DNA of 13,966 bases from UBA5499 sp002426275 (lineage in GTDB: Bacteria > Bacillota > DTU084). The stretch covers positions 1-13,966 of the forward strand of contig CALASN010000030.1 of the NCBI GenBank assembly GCA_937888735.1, read 5' to 3'. The translations under genes and the position numbers were made by a program. Shown here piece by piece: positions 1 through 8,634 of this stretch (position 1 is the stretch's first letter; the number at the start of each line of letters is the position of its first letter). The notes under the pieces are model-generated. The model was not told the origin of the DNA, did not search any database, and saw only the letters and a list, made by a program, of their open reading frames with translations.

Positions 1-1167
1 TTTGCAGACAGCAGGGATAACGGGATTTTTGTTTCTTATTACGGCAGCGTCTCCAGGCTGCCCCAGTTCGTAAGGCTTGTAAAAAATAAAATCATAGGCA
101 CCAGGGAAGGATACGGAATCGCCGTTGCCAGCGGCGATGACATTGAGCTTTTGGAAAATGAAATCACCGGCACTTATCTTGCCGGGATCGGCATTTATCA
201 ACACACGGGTTTTTTCGCGCCCAAAAGAGTATCTGTGCGGGGCAATTCCCTTGTGAAATGTAATATCGGAGCTTTGACGTACACAGCCGGGGCGATCTCA
301 GTTTTTAAGCTCAGCCGCGGCTCCCTTGAAATCTCCGGGAATGAGATCGTCAGCACGAGCGGATCCGGACTTTGGATCGCGGATTCCAAGGGGCTCGAAC
401 GTTTGAGCATGACCAAAAATCGCTATCGGGATTTGGGCGAGGGCAAAGTTTCCATCACCGTAGCACAAGTAAGGCAAATTAAGGATTTCGTCAGTGACGA
501 TGTGGATTTTGGGCCTCAATATTCCCAGCCCGGGGATAAAACGCTCAGGATCACAGACCAGATGCTGGTGCAACAAGAACAGCCGCGGACTTTTTCTTTT
601 GGGGAAAGGCGCAGAAATCAACGCCTGGGGGAGAAAGAAACCCGCCGTTATGTCTATCGGTTATCTTTTGACCAGATGGATGTAAAAAAGAGCAATAAAT
701 TCTTTCAGGATGTATCCTGGTGGAATAATATCGATCTCGGCTGCGTTCCCGGCGACGCCAATTACATCTATCCCGTTTCCTCTAAGGAAGCAGAGTTCGG
801 CTATATTTTTGATTTCTCTGGGGCTAGTTACCGGCCAGTTGCCGTCACGGTCCGCGATCGTTTCTTTTCCATTCAGGACGGCGTCAGCTGTCAATCGTTC
901 GTGAGCGAGGACGGAGTAAACTGGCAGCCGGTCACAGGGCTGGCCTATCGCGCCGGCATGTCGTCAATTAAGGGAAATACCGTTCGCCTTCTGCTAAACG
1001 AAGGGGGGAAGCTCCCAGATAGAGTCTATTATAAAGCGGTTTTTAAGATCTCTGACGGAACTTTCAAAGGAATCGGAAATCAATGGAACAGAATTCATGT
1101 CTCTGAGGCAGATAAAAACGACAGCCTATGCTTTCAGTGCGATTTTGAGTTGGAGCCCGTCAAATAA
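1..1167 (+). CDS. Right-handed beta-helix surface protein, C-terminal part (5' end outside window)
   Basis: The frame is open from base 1, so this is the last 388 residues of a longer gene; the first internal Met is at 151 but is not a credible start. Residues 1 to about 140 are beta-helix rungs with repeated short hydrophobic strands and Asn/Gly turns. It aligns through its whole length with the end of the next gene: shared blocks include ADSRDNGIF, CNIGALTYT, FDFSGASYRPV and QSFVSEDGVNW. The last 170 or so residues form a separate C-terminal module with a YVYRLSF start, a SEDGVNW motif and a CFQCDFELE tail. Right-handed beta-helix proteins usually bind or cleave polysaccharides, but I see no catalytic residues to name. 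It is probably exported like its paralogue. It ends 34 bp before the next gene, in the same direction. Sure of family fold, unsure of activity. Confidence 0.85.
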   Translation, partial: FADSRDNGIFVSYYGSVSRLPQFVRLVKNKIIGTREGYGIAVASGDDIELLENEITGTYLAGIGIYQHTGFFAPKRVSVRGNSLVKCNIGALTYTAGAISVFKLSRGSLEISGNEIVSTSGSGLWIADSKGLERLSMTKNRYRDLGEGKVSITVAQVRQIKDFVSDDVDFGPQYSQPGDKTLRITDQMLVQQEQPRTFSFGERRRNQRLGEKETRRYVYRLSFDQMDVKKSNKFFQDVSWWNNIDLGCVPGDANYIYPVSSKEAEFGYIFDFSGASYRPVAVTVRDRFFSIQDGVSCQSFVSEDGVNWQPVTGLAYRAGMSSIKGNTVRLLLNEGGKLPDRVYYKAVFKISDGTFKGIGNQWNRIHVSEADKNDSLCFQCDFELEPVK

Positions 1168-1184
1168 AGGATCTTGCGGCGCCT

Positions 1185-1191
1185 GAAGGAG
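1185..1191 (+). promoter_or_regulatory. Ribosome binding site fixing a GTG start
   Basis: GAAGGAG lies 10 bases before the GTG at 1202. A nearer ATG at 1195 is in another frame. The signal-peptide sequence begins directly after the GTG, so this site decides the start. Confidence 0.65.
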
Positions 1192-1201
1192 CGTATGTCC
1201 A

Positions 1202-4168
1202 GTGAAGAGACTTTCATTATTAGCGGTGGCGCTCGCGGTTAATCTTTGCGCGGCCTTAGCTTACGGCGCTACCGAATTGCCGGCTAGCTTTTATCAGCGG
1301 CAAGGTTTAGAAGCTATGCCGCGCCTGTCCTATGCCGGACTTGAGGTGATCAATCTCAGGGAGCTGGGCGCGCTGGGCGATGGGATGCAAGACGCCGAGC
1401 CCTATTTTGAGCGGGCATTTGAGCTGGCTTGCCAGCGCGAAGGCGGCGTGATTTACATTCCGGCCGGCATTTACGTTTTTCGGCAGAACCACAGGTCCGA
1501 TCTTTGGACGCCGGGCAAGACGGACGCAGGCTGGCAAAAGTCTCAGGACATTCACTTTCTGGGCGAGGGCAGAGAGACGATTATCAAATTTGAAGTGGAT
1601 GACGCCAATTATGCCAGAGGGTGGACCTTTGGACCCTGCGAGAGAATTAGCATCAGGGATCTCACGTTTACAATTTTCCCCTATTTTGATCGGCGCAGTC
1701 CCAGAGGAATGGGCATTTATCCTTTGCGCTTCGGAGAATACGCTCCGGGCGCCAGAGAAGCGAAAAACATTTATTTAATCAATCTTTATTTCGATCAAGG
1801 CATTTTAGGACCTTGGCTTCAGGATACTGAGAACGCGTGGGTTATAGACTGCGCTGTCCGCAATACGTCGGCCGACGGCATCCATTTGGATAATACCCGT
1901 AATTGTACTGTCGCCTATTGCACTGTTGAAAATTCCGGCGATGACGGTTTGGCGGCGATAGCTTCCCAGACCGGTCAGGGAAACCGCTCTTGGGGAAACC
2001 GTTTTTTGTACAATCAGGTTTCCGAAGCAAAGTATGCCAGGGGGCTCACTTTGGGAGGAGCTAATGTTCAGGCTGTGGGAAACTGGATTGAAGCCGTAAA
2101 CTGCGCCGGGATCAGCTTCAACAGCGGCGGGCACGACGGGCATAGCGGCTATCCGCTAACAGACGCCCTTGTGAAAGAGAATACCATCATCCGGCCCGCG
2201 CTCAATGAAAGACCGGACGCTTACAGGCCAGTGGCGTGGAAAGCCGGCATCCGCGTTGAAGGAGAGGTAGAGGGAGCGGAAATAACAGCCAATCGGATCT
2301 TTGGCAGCGAGCACAATGGGATCCTGATTTCTCCCGGGCCTGCAGGCGATCTGCTGATTGAGGGAAACGAGATCCAAAGGTTTAAAGACAGCGGCATCAG
2401 CGTCCCTCAAGGTAGCGCTGTAGATAATTTAACGATCAAAGATAATGAAATAATCGGCTCCAGGCCTTTGGAAATAGAAGCTGACGGCGCGGTTCTGGAA
2501 GGCAATATTTTTAAAACATATCCTTCCGGCGATGATTCAGACTACCAAGATGTCTATAAGTGTTACCGGTTCGAATACGAAACAGGCTGGCGTCAGAAGC
2601 CGCAAGAGGCGGGCAGGGGAGCTTTGGAGATCAACGTGCGCTCCTGCGGCGCCAAGGGAGACGGGAGAAACAATGATTTGCCGGCATTCTGTGCGGCGCT
2701 GGCGCAGATTCCTCAGGAGGGGGGGACAGTGTACATCCCGGAGGGGACTTATTATTTGGCGCCTCTAGCGGATAAAGAGACGTTTCCTTTTACCATTATC
2801 CGGCAACATCTTTTGGTGGCAAATAGGGCTAAGATCGCGCTCCGCGGCGAGGGGGAGCAGACGGTTTTGCTCTTTGCCAGCCAGTTTCATCAGGGAATTA
2901 GGTTGGTCAATGTCCAAAACGCGGTGCTCAAAGATTTGACGCTCCAGCTTTCACGGCAGCCGCAAGTGAGGACCAACCGCGCGTTGCTGGATCTTTCGGC
3001 TTGCGGAAAGGTCACGGTCCGGAACGTAACTTGCAAGGACTCCGCGGGGCCCGCGATTCAGGTTGACGCTTCCACGGGGATTGTAATAGAAGATTGCCGA
3101 ATCACAAATGCCGGCACGCACGGAATCAGACTTTGCGCCAGCCGTCAGGTATGGCTGCAGAACAATGCCATCGCAGACAGCAGAGACAACGGGATTTTCA
3201 TTTCGTATTACGGCAGTATCTCTCGTGAGGCGCAGTATATTGAGGTCTCCGGGAACACAATTGCCGGGACGAAAGAAGGGTTCGGGATCTCTTTGACAAG
3301 CGGCAATCATGTGGAGATAACGAACAACATAATCCGGCAGACTTATCAAGCGGGGATCGCTATTTATCCCTTGGCGTTTTTCTTCCCGAAATCTGTGCGC
3401 ATTCAAGCCAACGAACTCAGAGAGTGCAATCTTGGGGCGCTGTCGTACACTGAAGGCGCGATTTCGCTTTATTCATTGCCGCGGGGAGCCATCGAGTGCA
3501 GCGGCAATAGCATCAGCCAAACCGGCACAGGCATTTGGGTTTCAGGTTGCCTTCTCAATGATTTGATCATGGAAGCGAACGATTTTCAGGCTTGCGAAGT
3601 GGCCTCCGATCTCAGCCAGGAGCAGAGGGAGCAAATTTTGGATCAGCGGGTCTCTCCGCCCGCGCTGCGCAATGACGGGCCTAAAATCGTCGTCTCAGAC
3701 GCTGAGATCTCCGGCGGCAAATATGTCTATCAATTGACATTTGCAGAAATGACAGCGGCGCCGGGGAATAAATTCGCCACGGATTTGTCGGAGAGCGAAA
3801 ATATTAAACTTGTGAGCACCCCCCGGGAGAGATATGTGATCCCTGTTCCAGGCACCAGCGGCTATTTTTTGTACGTATTCGATTTTTCCCAGGCAAGCTA
3901 TCGGCCTGTTCATCTCGTTTTGCGAGACGGGTTTTATTCCATTTTAGACGGGTCCATCGCGCAATCCTTCATCAGCACAGACGGCCTGGACTGGACTGCC
4001 ATGAATCAGCATCTTGCGCCGGGGAAGAGCACGCTGTCTTTCTGTACGCAGGAGGAAGGGTTGCTTGTCCGCGGGCAAATGCCGGAGCGGGTGTATTATC
4101 TGGTCACATTCAATGCGACGCAGTCTGAATTTGAGGGCTCCCATTCTCAATTGAACCGCCTGCTTTAA
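1202..4168 (+). CDS. Two-domain pectate-lyase-superfamily-like beta-helix protein, exported
   Basis: 988 residues from a GTG start. Residues 1 to about 22 are a signal peptide (MKRLSLLAVALAV, then small residues before ATELPA). Two beta-helix halves follow. The first (about 48-440) opens with LGALGDG and GGVIYIPAGIYVF; the second (about 475-800) opens with CGAKGDG and GGTVYIPEGTYYL. This G-A-x-G-DG plus YIPxGxY pattern is typical of the pectate lyase 3 superfamily, found in polysaccharide lyases, GH28-like enzymes and phage tailspikes. Each half also has a G-E-G-x-x-T strand. A C-terminal module (about 838-988) carries SYRPV, STDGLDW and PERVYY and matches the preceding gene. The predicted role is cell-surface or secreted polysaccharide binding or cleavage; the substrate is unknown. 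The stop at 4166 cuts off a tail that the paralogue keeps (see 4169-4231). Confidence 0.85.
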   Translation: MKRLSLLAVALAVNLCAALAYGATELPASFYQRQGLEAMPRLSYAGLEVINLRELGALGDGMQDAEPYFERAFELACQREGGVIYIPAGIYVFRQNHRSDLWTPGKTDAGWQKSQDIHFLGEGRETIIKFEVDDANYARGWTFGPCERISIRDLTFTIFPYFDRRSPRGMGIYPLRFGEYAPGAREAKNIYLINLYFDQGILGPWLQDTENAWVIDCAVRNTSADGIHLDNTRNCTVAYCTVENSGDDGLAAIASQTGQGNRSWGNRFLYNQVSEAKYARGLTLGGANVQAVGNWIEAVNCAGISFNSGGHDGHSGYPLTDALVKENTIIRPALNERPDAYRPVAWKAGIRVEGEVEGAEITANRIFGSEHNGILISPGPAGDLLIEGNEIQRFKDSGISVPQGSAVDNLTIKDNEIIGSRPLEIEADGAVLEGNIFKTYPSGDDSDYQDVYKCYRFEYETGWRQKPQEAGRGALEINVRSCGAKGDGRNNDLPAFCAALAQIPQEGGTVYIPEGTYYLAPLADKETFPFTIIRQHLLVANRAKIALRGEGEQTVLLFASQFHQGIRLVNVQNAVLKDLTLQLSRQPQVRTNRALLDLSACGKVTVRNVTCKDSAGPAIQVDASTGIVIEDCRITNAGTHGIRLCASRQVWLQNNAIADSRDNGIFISYYGSISREAQYIEVSGNTIAGTKEGFGISLTSGNHVEITNNIIRQTYQAGIAIYPLAFFFPKSVRIQANELRECNLGALSYTEGAISLYSLPRGAIECSGNSISQTGTGIWVSGCLLNDLIMEANDFQACEVASDLSQEQREQILDQRVSPPALRNDGPKIVVSDAEISGGKYVYQLTFAEMTAAPGNKFATDLSESENIKLVSTPRERYVIPVPGTSGYFLYVFDFSQASYRPVHLVLRDGFYSILDGSIAQSFISTDGLDWTAMNQHLAPGKSTLSFCTQEEGLLVRGQMPERVYYLVTFNATQSEFEGSHSQLNRLL

Positions 4169-4231
4169 GGCGACAACGACCGAGACAAATGCTTTCGGCT
4201 GGAATTTGACGTCGAACGGATAGCGCCATAG
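4169..4231 (+). pseudogene. Detached in-frame C-terminal tail of the beta-helix gene
   Basis: Directly after the TAA at 4166-4168 the same frame reads on for 20 codons to TAG at 4229. The translation, GDNDRDKCFRLEFDVERIAP, resembles the end of the upstream paralogue, NDSLCFQCDFELEPVK: ND, then CF, then F-x-x-E. The original gene most likely ended at 4231. That leaves 22 bp to the next start, like the 22-34 bp gaps elsewhere in this operon, instead of 85 bp. One base change in the TAA would restore the frame. Confidence 0.7.
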
Positions 4232-4253
4232 TCAGGAAAAAGGGGGATTAGAT

Positions 4254-7200
4254 ATGAAGTTTACAAAAAGAATGTGGCTCATCTGCCTTTTCAGTGCCTT
4301 GTTTCTGCTCGCCGCGGGTGCGGCCGGTTTTGCCAGGGGATGTTTTCCCAAGAGCCTGAGCTTTGTTCCCAACGGAGCGGAACCGGAGAGCGGTTATCTC
4401 TTTGCCCAGCAGGGAGCTTATGCAGTGTCCAGTCATCGCTTTGCAGACGGGGCAGGCTGGTTTACGTACTATTTTACCTTCTCGTCTTCAGTCCAAGAGG
4501 CGACCGGCGCCTTTGATATTCAAAACGAATACAAGCTTGAGATTTCCACAGACAATGCCGCCTGGCAGCTGGTGACTGCGGCGCCTGCCGGCAGCCGCAG
4601 CAGAAAGAAAATAATCGTGCCCTTAATAGGAGAAAACGCACCTTTGCCAGCGGGACAAACCGGTTTTTACTTAAGGATCAGCGACAGCAAACCGGACGAC
4701 GGCTGGGGACCGGGCCTTTACAAATTGAGCTTGGATTATCTGCAGGAAATTGACGATTACTCACAATTAAAGATGGAAAAGGTTCCAGCCGGCGGTTTTT
4801 TGAAAACTGGACAGGCGCGGTTTTTGGCTGTCCGGATCGCGAGTCTGGACGGCGTTCCTGCAGTCGGGGAGCCTGTGACTTTCGCTTTGACAGCCGGAGG
4901 AGAGCTTGGCGCAGCATTGGAAAACGCCAGCGTTTCCACCAATGAATTTGGCTATGCTGCCGTGAGGCTCACGGCTCCCTCCGCGGAAGGGGCGCTGGGG
5001 GTGCGAGCGGAGGCGGATTCGCGCATCACAGGCGCTCAGCAGGTTTTCAGCCTAGAAGCTGTGAAGCGCTATGGCCAGACGGAGCGCGGGATTGAGTTTC
5101 TCGTCAACAATGCGCCTGAAAATTTAGCTTTGGAGGCGCCGTATCTTTACGAGAATAATGACAGCCTGATTAACGGAAACAATCGCTATACGGATTTGAA
5201 TCGCTCTTTTACCTATAAATTCGATTTTCCCGAGGACGTTTACGCTGTCAGCGGTGAATTCCTGATCCGCAATGAGGCCAAGGTTCAAATCTCGGGGGAC
5301 GGAGAAAATTGGCATGAAGTTTTGAAGAGAGCGCCGGGGGTAATAAGGGATGAAGTTCTAAACATTGATTTCACGCCGTATTTATCGGGATTGAGCACGC
5401 AGTCCGTATATTTCAGGATGAGCGACAGCGATCCTGCCACAGGAAACGGGGGCGCTGTGGCCAGAGTTTCCATCGCCGCCAAGGCTTATCTCGCTCCTTC
5501 TGAGATTCGGATGACCCTCAAAGGAAACGACTACAATCTTCTGGCTGGCGCCAATTGTACGGTTGGGGTTCATCTGGAAGATGGCAATGCCAATCCCATC
5601 TCCGGGGTTGACGTTGCGTTTACCGTCCGGCAGGCGCCGGCCTCCGGAGTGACGATAGCGCCCGCCCAGGTTACGACAGATGAAAACGGCGACGCCACCA
5701 GCGTTGTGACCACCGCCGCAGAGCCGGGGACGATTGTGATCGAGGCCAGGGCAGCCGAAGCCGAGATTCAGGATTTTTTGCAGGAGATTACCATTAATAC
5801 CGCTGTCTTTGCCGTCACCCTGGGCAAGGAAGCGGGAGACGGCTACGAAGTGGCCGGAAATCGGCATGAATTGGCAGTTTCAGCCAAAGGGCCGTTTGGC
5901 GAGCCGCTGGCCGGTATCCAGCTGTCCTTTGCCGTGCGCAAAGCCCCCGGCGTGGACGGGTTTTTGGAAGAAACCTCCGTGCAGACGGATTCCGCAGGTA
6001 AAGCCAGCGTCTTTTACAGGACGCCTTCGCTTCCAGGAGAGAGCGTCGTCGCTGTTGCGGCCGAGGAAGTGGCCGCAGATAATCCGCAGTTGGTCTTTAA
6101 GGTAATGTGCGTAGAGCCGAATATTGGCGGCGCCCAGCAGCTCAGCTTTGTGCCGGACGGAAGCCCGGCGGAGCTGAAATACCTTTTCGAGCAACGAGGT
6201 TCAACTTTAGCCAGCGGGAAAAGATTCGCCGACGCAAACGGTTTCTTTACCTATCGTTTCCAGCTCGAGGAAGTATTTGACGCGGCTTTAGATTTGACTT
6301 TATCCGGGCAATACAAAGTTGAGCTTTCCACGGATAATGCCGGTTGGCAATTATTGTTCGCAGGCGATCCCAACATGAAAGAAGTCGGGCCGCAAGTTGC
6401 CAAAAGCGTCGCTTCCCTGAAAGAATTAGCGGGAGATCTGTCAACGTTCTACCTGCGGATTTCAGATCTCGAGCCTGCAGACGGCTGGGGCGGAGCAGTT
6501 CATAAGTTGAGCCTGTCCTATGTCACCTTGCAGCCAACCGGGATCGTGGCGGGAATTGTCTGCGATCAGAGCGGCAATCCCCTGGATGGGGTGAGCGTAA
6601 TCCTCGGCAATAAATATCTCAGGCGGACCGACGCCGCGGGCGCGTTTATCTTTTCCGCTTTCCCTGCCGGCAGCTATTCGTTGACGCTGCAGAAAGCAGG
6701 CTGGCAGACTTACGTACTGCCGGAATCTTTCCAGCTTGAGGCCGGCAGGGCGAAGAACTTTGCTCTTTCTCTGGAGCTAGCCCAAGACGGTCAGCCGCCT
6801 GCCGCTCCTGAAGAAATAAGTGTGGATACCGCTCTGGCGGGTGTGGCGATTGTCAGCTGGCATCCGGCTGCGGTGGGAGCGCCTGCGGCGTTCTATAATG
6901 TCTACAGAGCCGCCTCGCAGGAGCCGCCAAGTTTAGCGGCCTATAGCCTGACGGATACCCGATGGATCGATTACGACGTGGAACAGGGCAGGGAGTATGC
7001 GTATATCGTCACGGCCTTGGACAGCGCGGGACGCGAGTCTGAAGGAAGGAGTTCTGCAGCCGTGCGAATTTCCAGCATAGCCGTACCGGGGCTCATAGAA
7101 CCGCGGGAGAGCATTGCGGAAGCGGGAGATGTCACTTTCAAATGGGGCGAGGTTGCGGACGCCGCGGCATATGAGCTTATGATTGCAGATAACGCTCAGT

Positions 7201-7673
7201 TTGCGGAACCGCAAGTCATACAAGCTCAAACCGCCTCCCAGACGGTTTCTCTGAGCGGAGGCGTCTGGTACTGGAAAGTGAGAGCTGTGAATTCGGTCGG
7301 CAAAAAAGGCCCTTGCAGCCTGCCGGCGAAGTTTGCCATCGCAGGCGGCAGCGCCGACGCGCTCAGCATTGCTCAGCTTTTAACCAGCCCCAATCCGTTT
7401 TCTTTTAATCAAAATAAAATGAGGATCACTTTTCAGATCACGCAAGAGGCAAAAGTTAAACTGCGAATTTACAGTTTAAGCGGCAGACTCGTTCAAGATT
7501 ATCCCGCTGAGCAGCTGCAGGCGGGGGTTAACACATTTGAATGGGACGGCAGAACTTATGCCGGCGAAAAGGTGCCCACAGGAGCCTATATCCTCTTCAT
7601 CCAGGCAGACAGTACAGCTCTTGAGAAAGGCTCCAAAGTAGAGCTGAAAAAACTGCTGACAGTGGTCCATTAA
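4254..7673 (+). CDS. Large multidomain surface protein with C-terminal FlgD/type-IX-like sorting domain
   Basis: 1,139 residues; ATG 7 bases after AAGGGGGAT. Signal peptide at about 1-28 (WLICLFSALFLLAAGAAG). Domain order: unassigned sandwich module copy 1 (about 31-167), Ig-like domain A (171-273), module copy 2 (276-412), Ig-like B (417-516), Ig-like C (519-620), module copy 3 (623-757), carboxypeptidase-regulatory-like domain (760-843; GTV-type opening, TDAAGAFIFSAFPAGSYSLT), two fibronectin-III-like domains (848-942 and 944-1030; YNVYRAAS, YAYIVTALDSAGRES), and a C-terminal domain from about 1043. The last starts SPNPF and has LRIYSLSGRLV, EWDGR and VPTGAYILFIQA, the pattern of FlgD-Ig and type IX sorting domains. 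The Ig-like domains resemble Big-1 (TDENGDATSVV, TDSAGKASVFY). It has no recognised catalytic domain, so it is more likely an adhesin, scaffold or binding protein. A PorV-like gene follows 23 bases later, which fits surface export. Confidence 0.85.
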   Translation: MKFTKRMWLICLFSALFLLAAGAAGFARGCFPKSLSFVPNGAEPESGYLFAQQGAYAVSSHRFADGAGWFTYYFTFSSSVQEATGAFDIQNEYKLEISTDNAAWQLVTAAPAGSRSRKKIIVPLIGENAPLPAGQTGFYLRISDSKPDDGWGPGLYKLSLDYLQEIDDYSQLKMEKVPAGGFLKTGQARFLAVRIASLDGVPAVGEPVTFALTAGGELGAALENASVSTNEFGYAAVRLTAPSAEGALGVRAEADSRITGAQQVFSLEAVKRYGQTERGIEFLVNNAPENLALEAPYLYENNDSLINGNNRYTDLNRSFTYKFDFPEDVYAVSGEFLIRNEAKVQISGDGENWHEVLKRAPGVIRDEVLNIDFTPYLSGLSTQSVYFRMSDSDPATGNGGAVARVSIAAKAYLAPSEIRMTLKGNDYNLLAGANCTVGVHLEDGNANPISGVDVAFTVRQAPASGVTIAPAQVTTDENGDATSVVTTAAEPGTIVIEARAAEAEIQDFLQEITINTAVFAVTLGKEAGDGYEVAGNRHELAVSAKGPFGEPLAGIQLSFAVRKAPGVDGFLEETSVQTDSAGKASVFYRTPSLPGESVVAVAAEEVAADNPQLVFKVMCVEPNIGGAQQLSFVPDGSPAELKYLFEQRGSTLASGKRFADANGFFTYRFQLEEVFDAALDLTLSGQYKVELSTDNAGWQLLFAGDPNMKEVGPQVAKSVASLKELAGDLSTFYLRISDLEPADGWGGAVHKLSLSYVTLQPTGIVAGIVCDQSGNPLDGVSVILGNKYLRRTDAAGAFIFSAFPAGSYSLTLQKAGWQTYVLPESFQLEAGRAKNFALSLELAQDGQPPAAPEEISVDTALAGVAIVSWHPAAVGAPAAFYNVYRAASQEPPSLAAYSLTDTRWIDYDVEQGREYAYIVTALDSAGRESEGRSSAAVRISSIAVPGLIEPRESIAEAGDVTFKWGEVADAAAYELMIADNAQFAEPQVIQAQTASQTVSLSGGVWYWKVRAVNSVGKKGPCSLPAKFAIAGGSADALSIAQLLTSPNPFSFNQNKMRITFQITQEAKVKLRIYSLSGRLVQDYPAEQLQAGVNTFEWDGRTYAGEKVPTGAYILFIQADSTALEKGSKVELKKLLTVVH

Positions 7674-7696
7674 CATCTTGCGGGAGGAATGTGATT

Positions 7697-8602
7697 ATGA
7701 AAAGGAAAGTAAGCTTAGCATTGTTATTCAGCGGCTGTCTTTTCTTCAGCGCGGGGAGTATTTGCCGGGCGGCTTTCGCCCGCGCTGATTTCGGGACGCG
7801 GGCCGTCAGCATGGGAGAAGCTTTTACAGCCGTGGCGGACGACTATTCAGCCATGTGGTGGAATCCGGCGGGCCTTTATAGATTGACCTTTCCGCAGCTA
7901 GCCATGACCGGCTATTCGCCGTACGGGATGCCGATTCCCACCACATTTTGGGCGGGAGTTTTGCCCCTGTCCCACGGCGCCCTAGGCTTTGACGCGGCTG
8001 TACGGGACTTTCAAGAGGCGGCGGGCTTTCCTTTTGCTGAAAAGGCCTTTGGCGTCAGCTATGGAGCGAGCGCCGACGTGCGGCTCGGCGGCAGAAAGCA
8101 AACTATCCTCTATGGCGGCCGTCTCAGCTACTATAGATTTCACCTGGCTGCAGCGGAAATGCAATCAGAGATCAGAGGCGTCGATTTGGATTTCGGAGCG
8201 CAGGTTCCGCTGACGCCGCAGTTAACTTTGGGAATTGCTGCTCGCAGCTTGGCCAGCTTCCATAAGGGAGACAAAAACCAGTATGATTGGGAAGCTTCAG
8301 CTTGGTTCGCTTCAAATTTGACGGAGCGTTTGCCCCGCGAGCTGTCGATCGGTCTGTCATACGCTCCGGACGAGACAACGCTGGTCGCATTTGATCTCAG
8401 TAAAACCGACGGCATGAGACAGACATACCATTTGGGTTTGGAGAGAATAGTGGCTGACAGTTTGGCATTGCGCGCGGGATGCAACAACGGCCAGTTCAGT
8501 TTTGGCTTGGGCTATCTTTTGCGCAACTGGCAGCTGGATTTTAGCTATGCTTTTCATGAACTCCAGGGCACTAATCAGCTGACGCTCTCGTACGTTTTTT
8601 AA
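7697..8602 (+). CDS. PorV/UPF0164-like outer-membrane beta-barrel protein
   Basis: 301 residues. I place the start at ATG 7697 because GGAGG at 7683-7687 is 9 bases upstream; the GTG at 7691 is only 3 bases from it. Residues 1 to about 25 are a signal peptide (LALLFSGCLFFSAGSICRAA). After it comes the family signature FGTRAVSMGEAFTAVADD followed by WWNPAGL, the usual N-terminus of PorV/PorQ and UPF0164 (FadL-like) outer-membrane proteins. The rest alternates hydrophobic and polar residues as expected for barrel strands and ends in SYVF, an aromatic C-terminus typical of outer-membrane barrels. In type IX secretion PorV receives cargo by its C-terminal domain; the adjacent gene has such a domain, so a sorting partner role is possible. 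UPF0164 relatives outside that system are of uncertain function. The gene is good evidence that the left block comes from a diderm. Confidence 0.8.
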   Translation: MKRKVSLALLFSGCLFFSAGSICRAAFARADFGTRAVSMGEAFTAVADDYSAMWWNPAGLYRLTFPQLAMTGYSPYGMPIPTTFWAGVLPLSHGALGFDAAVRDFQEAAGFPFAEKAFGVSYGASADVRLGGRKQTILYGGRLSYYRFHLAAAEMQSEIRGVDLDFGAQVPLTPQLTLGIAARSLASFHKGDKNQYDWEASAWFASNLTERLPRELSIGLSYAPDETTLVAFDLSKTDGMRQTYHLGLERIVADSLALRAGCNNGQFSFGLGYLLRNWQLDFSYAFHELQGTNQLTLSYVF

Positions 8603-8634
8603 CGAGTGGCATTAAACCGTGGAGGAGGAGCAGA

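Noticed and set aside
2951..3406. 151-codon - strand open frame inside the beta-helix gene
   Set aside because: Antisense to beta-helix rungs that are conserved in the paralogue.
4166..4168. Programmed recoding of the TAA as an amino acid
   Set aside because: UAA is not the selenocysteine or pyrrolysine codon and no specific downstream structure is evident; a simple nonsense change or sequencing error is likelier.
5382..5867. 161-codon - strand open frame inside the giant protein gene
   Set aside because: Antisense to conserved Ig-like domains, with no start signal or domain of its own.
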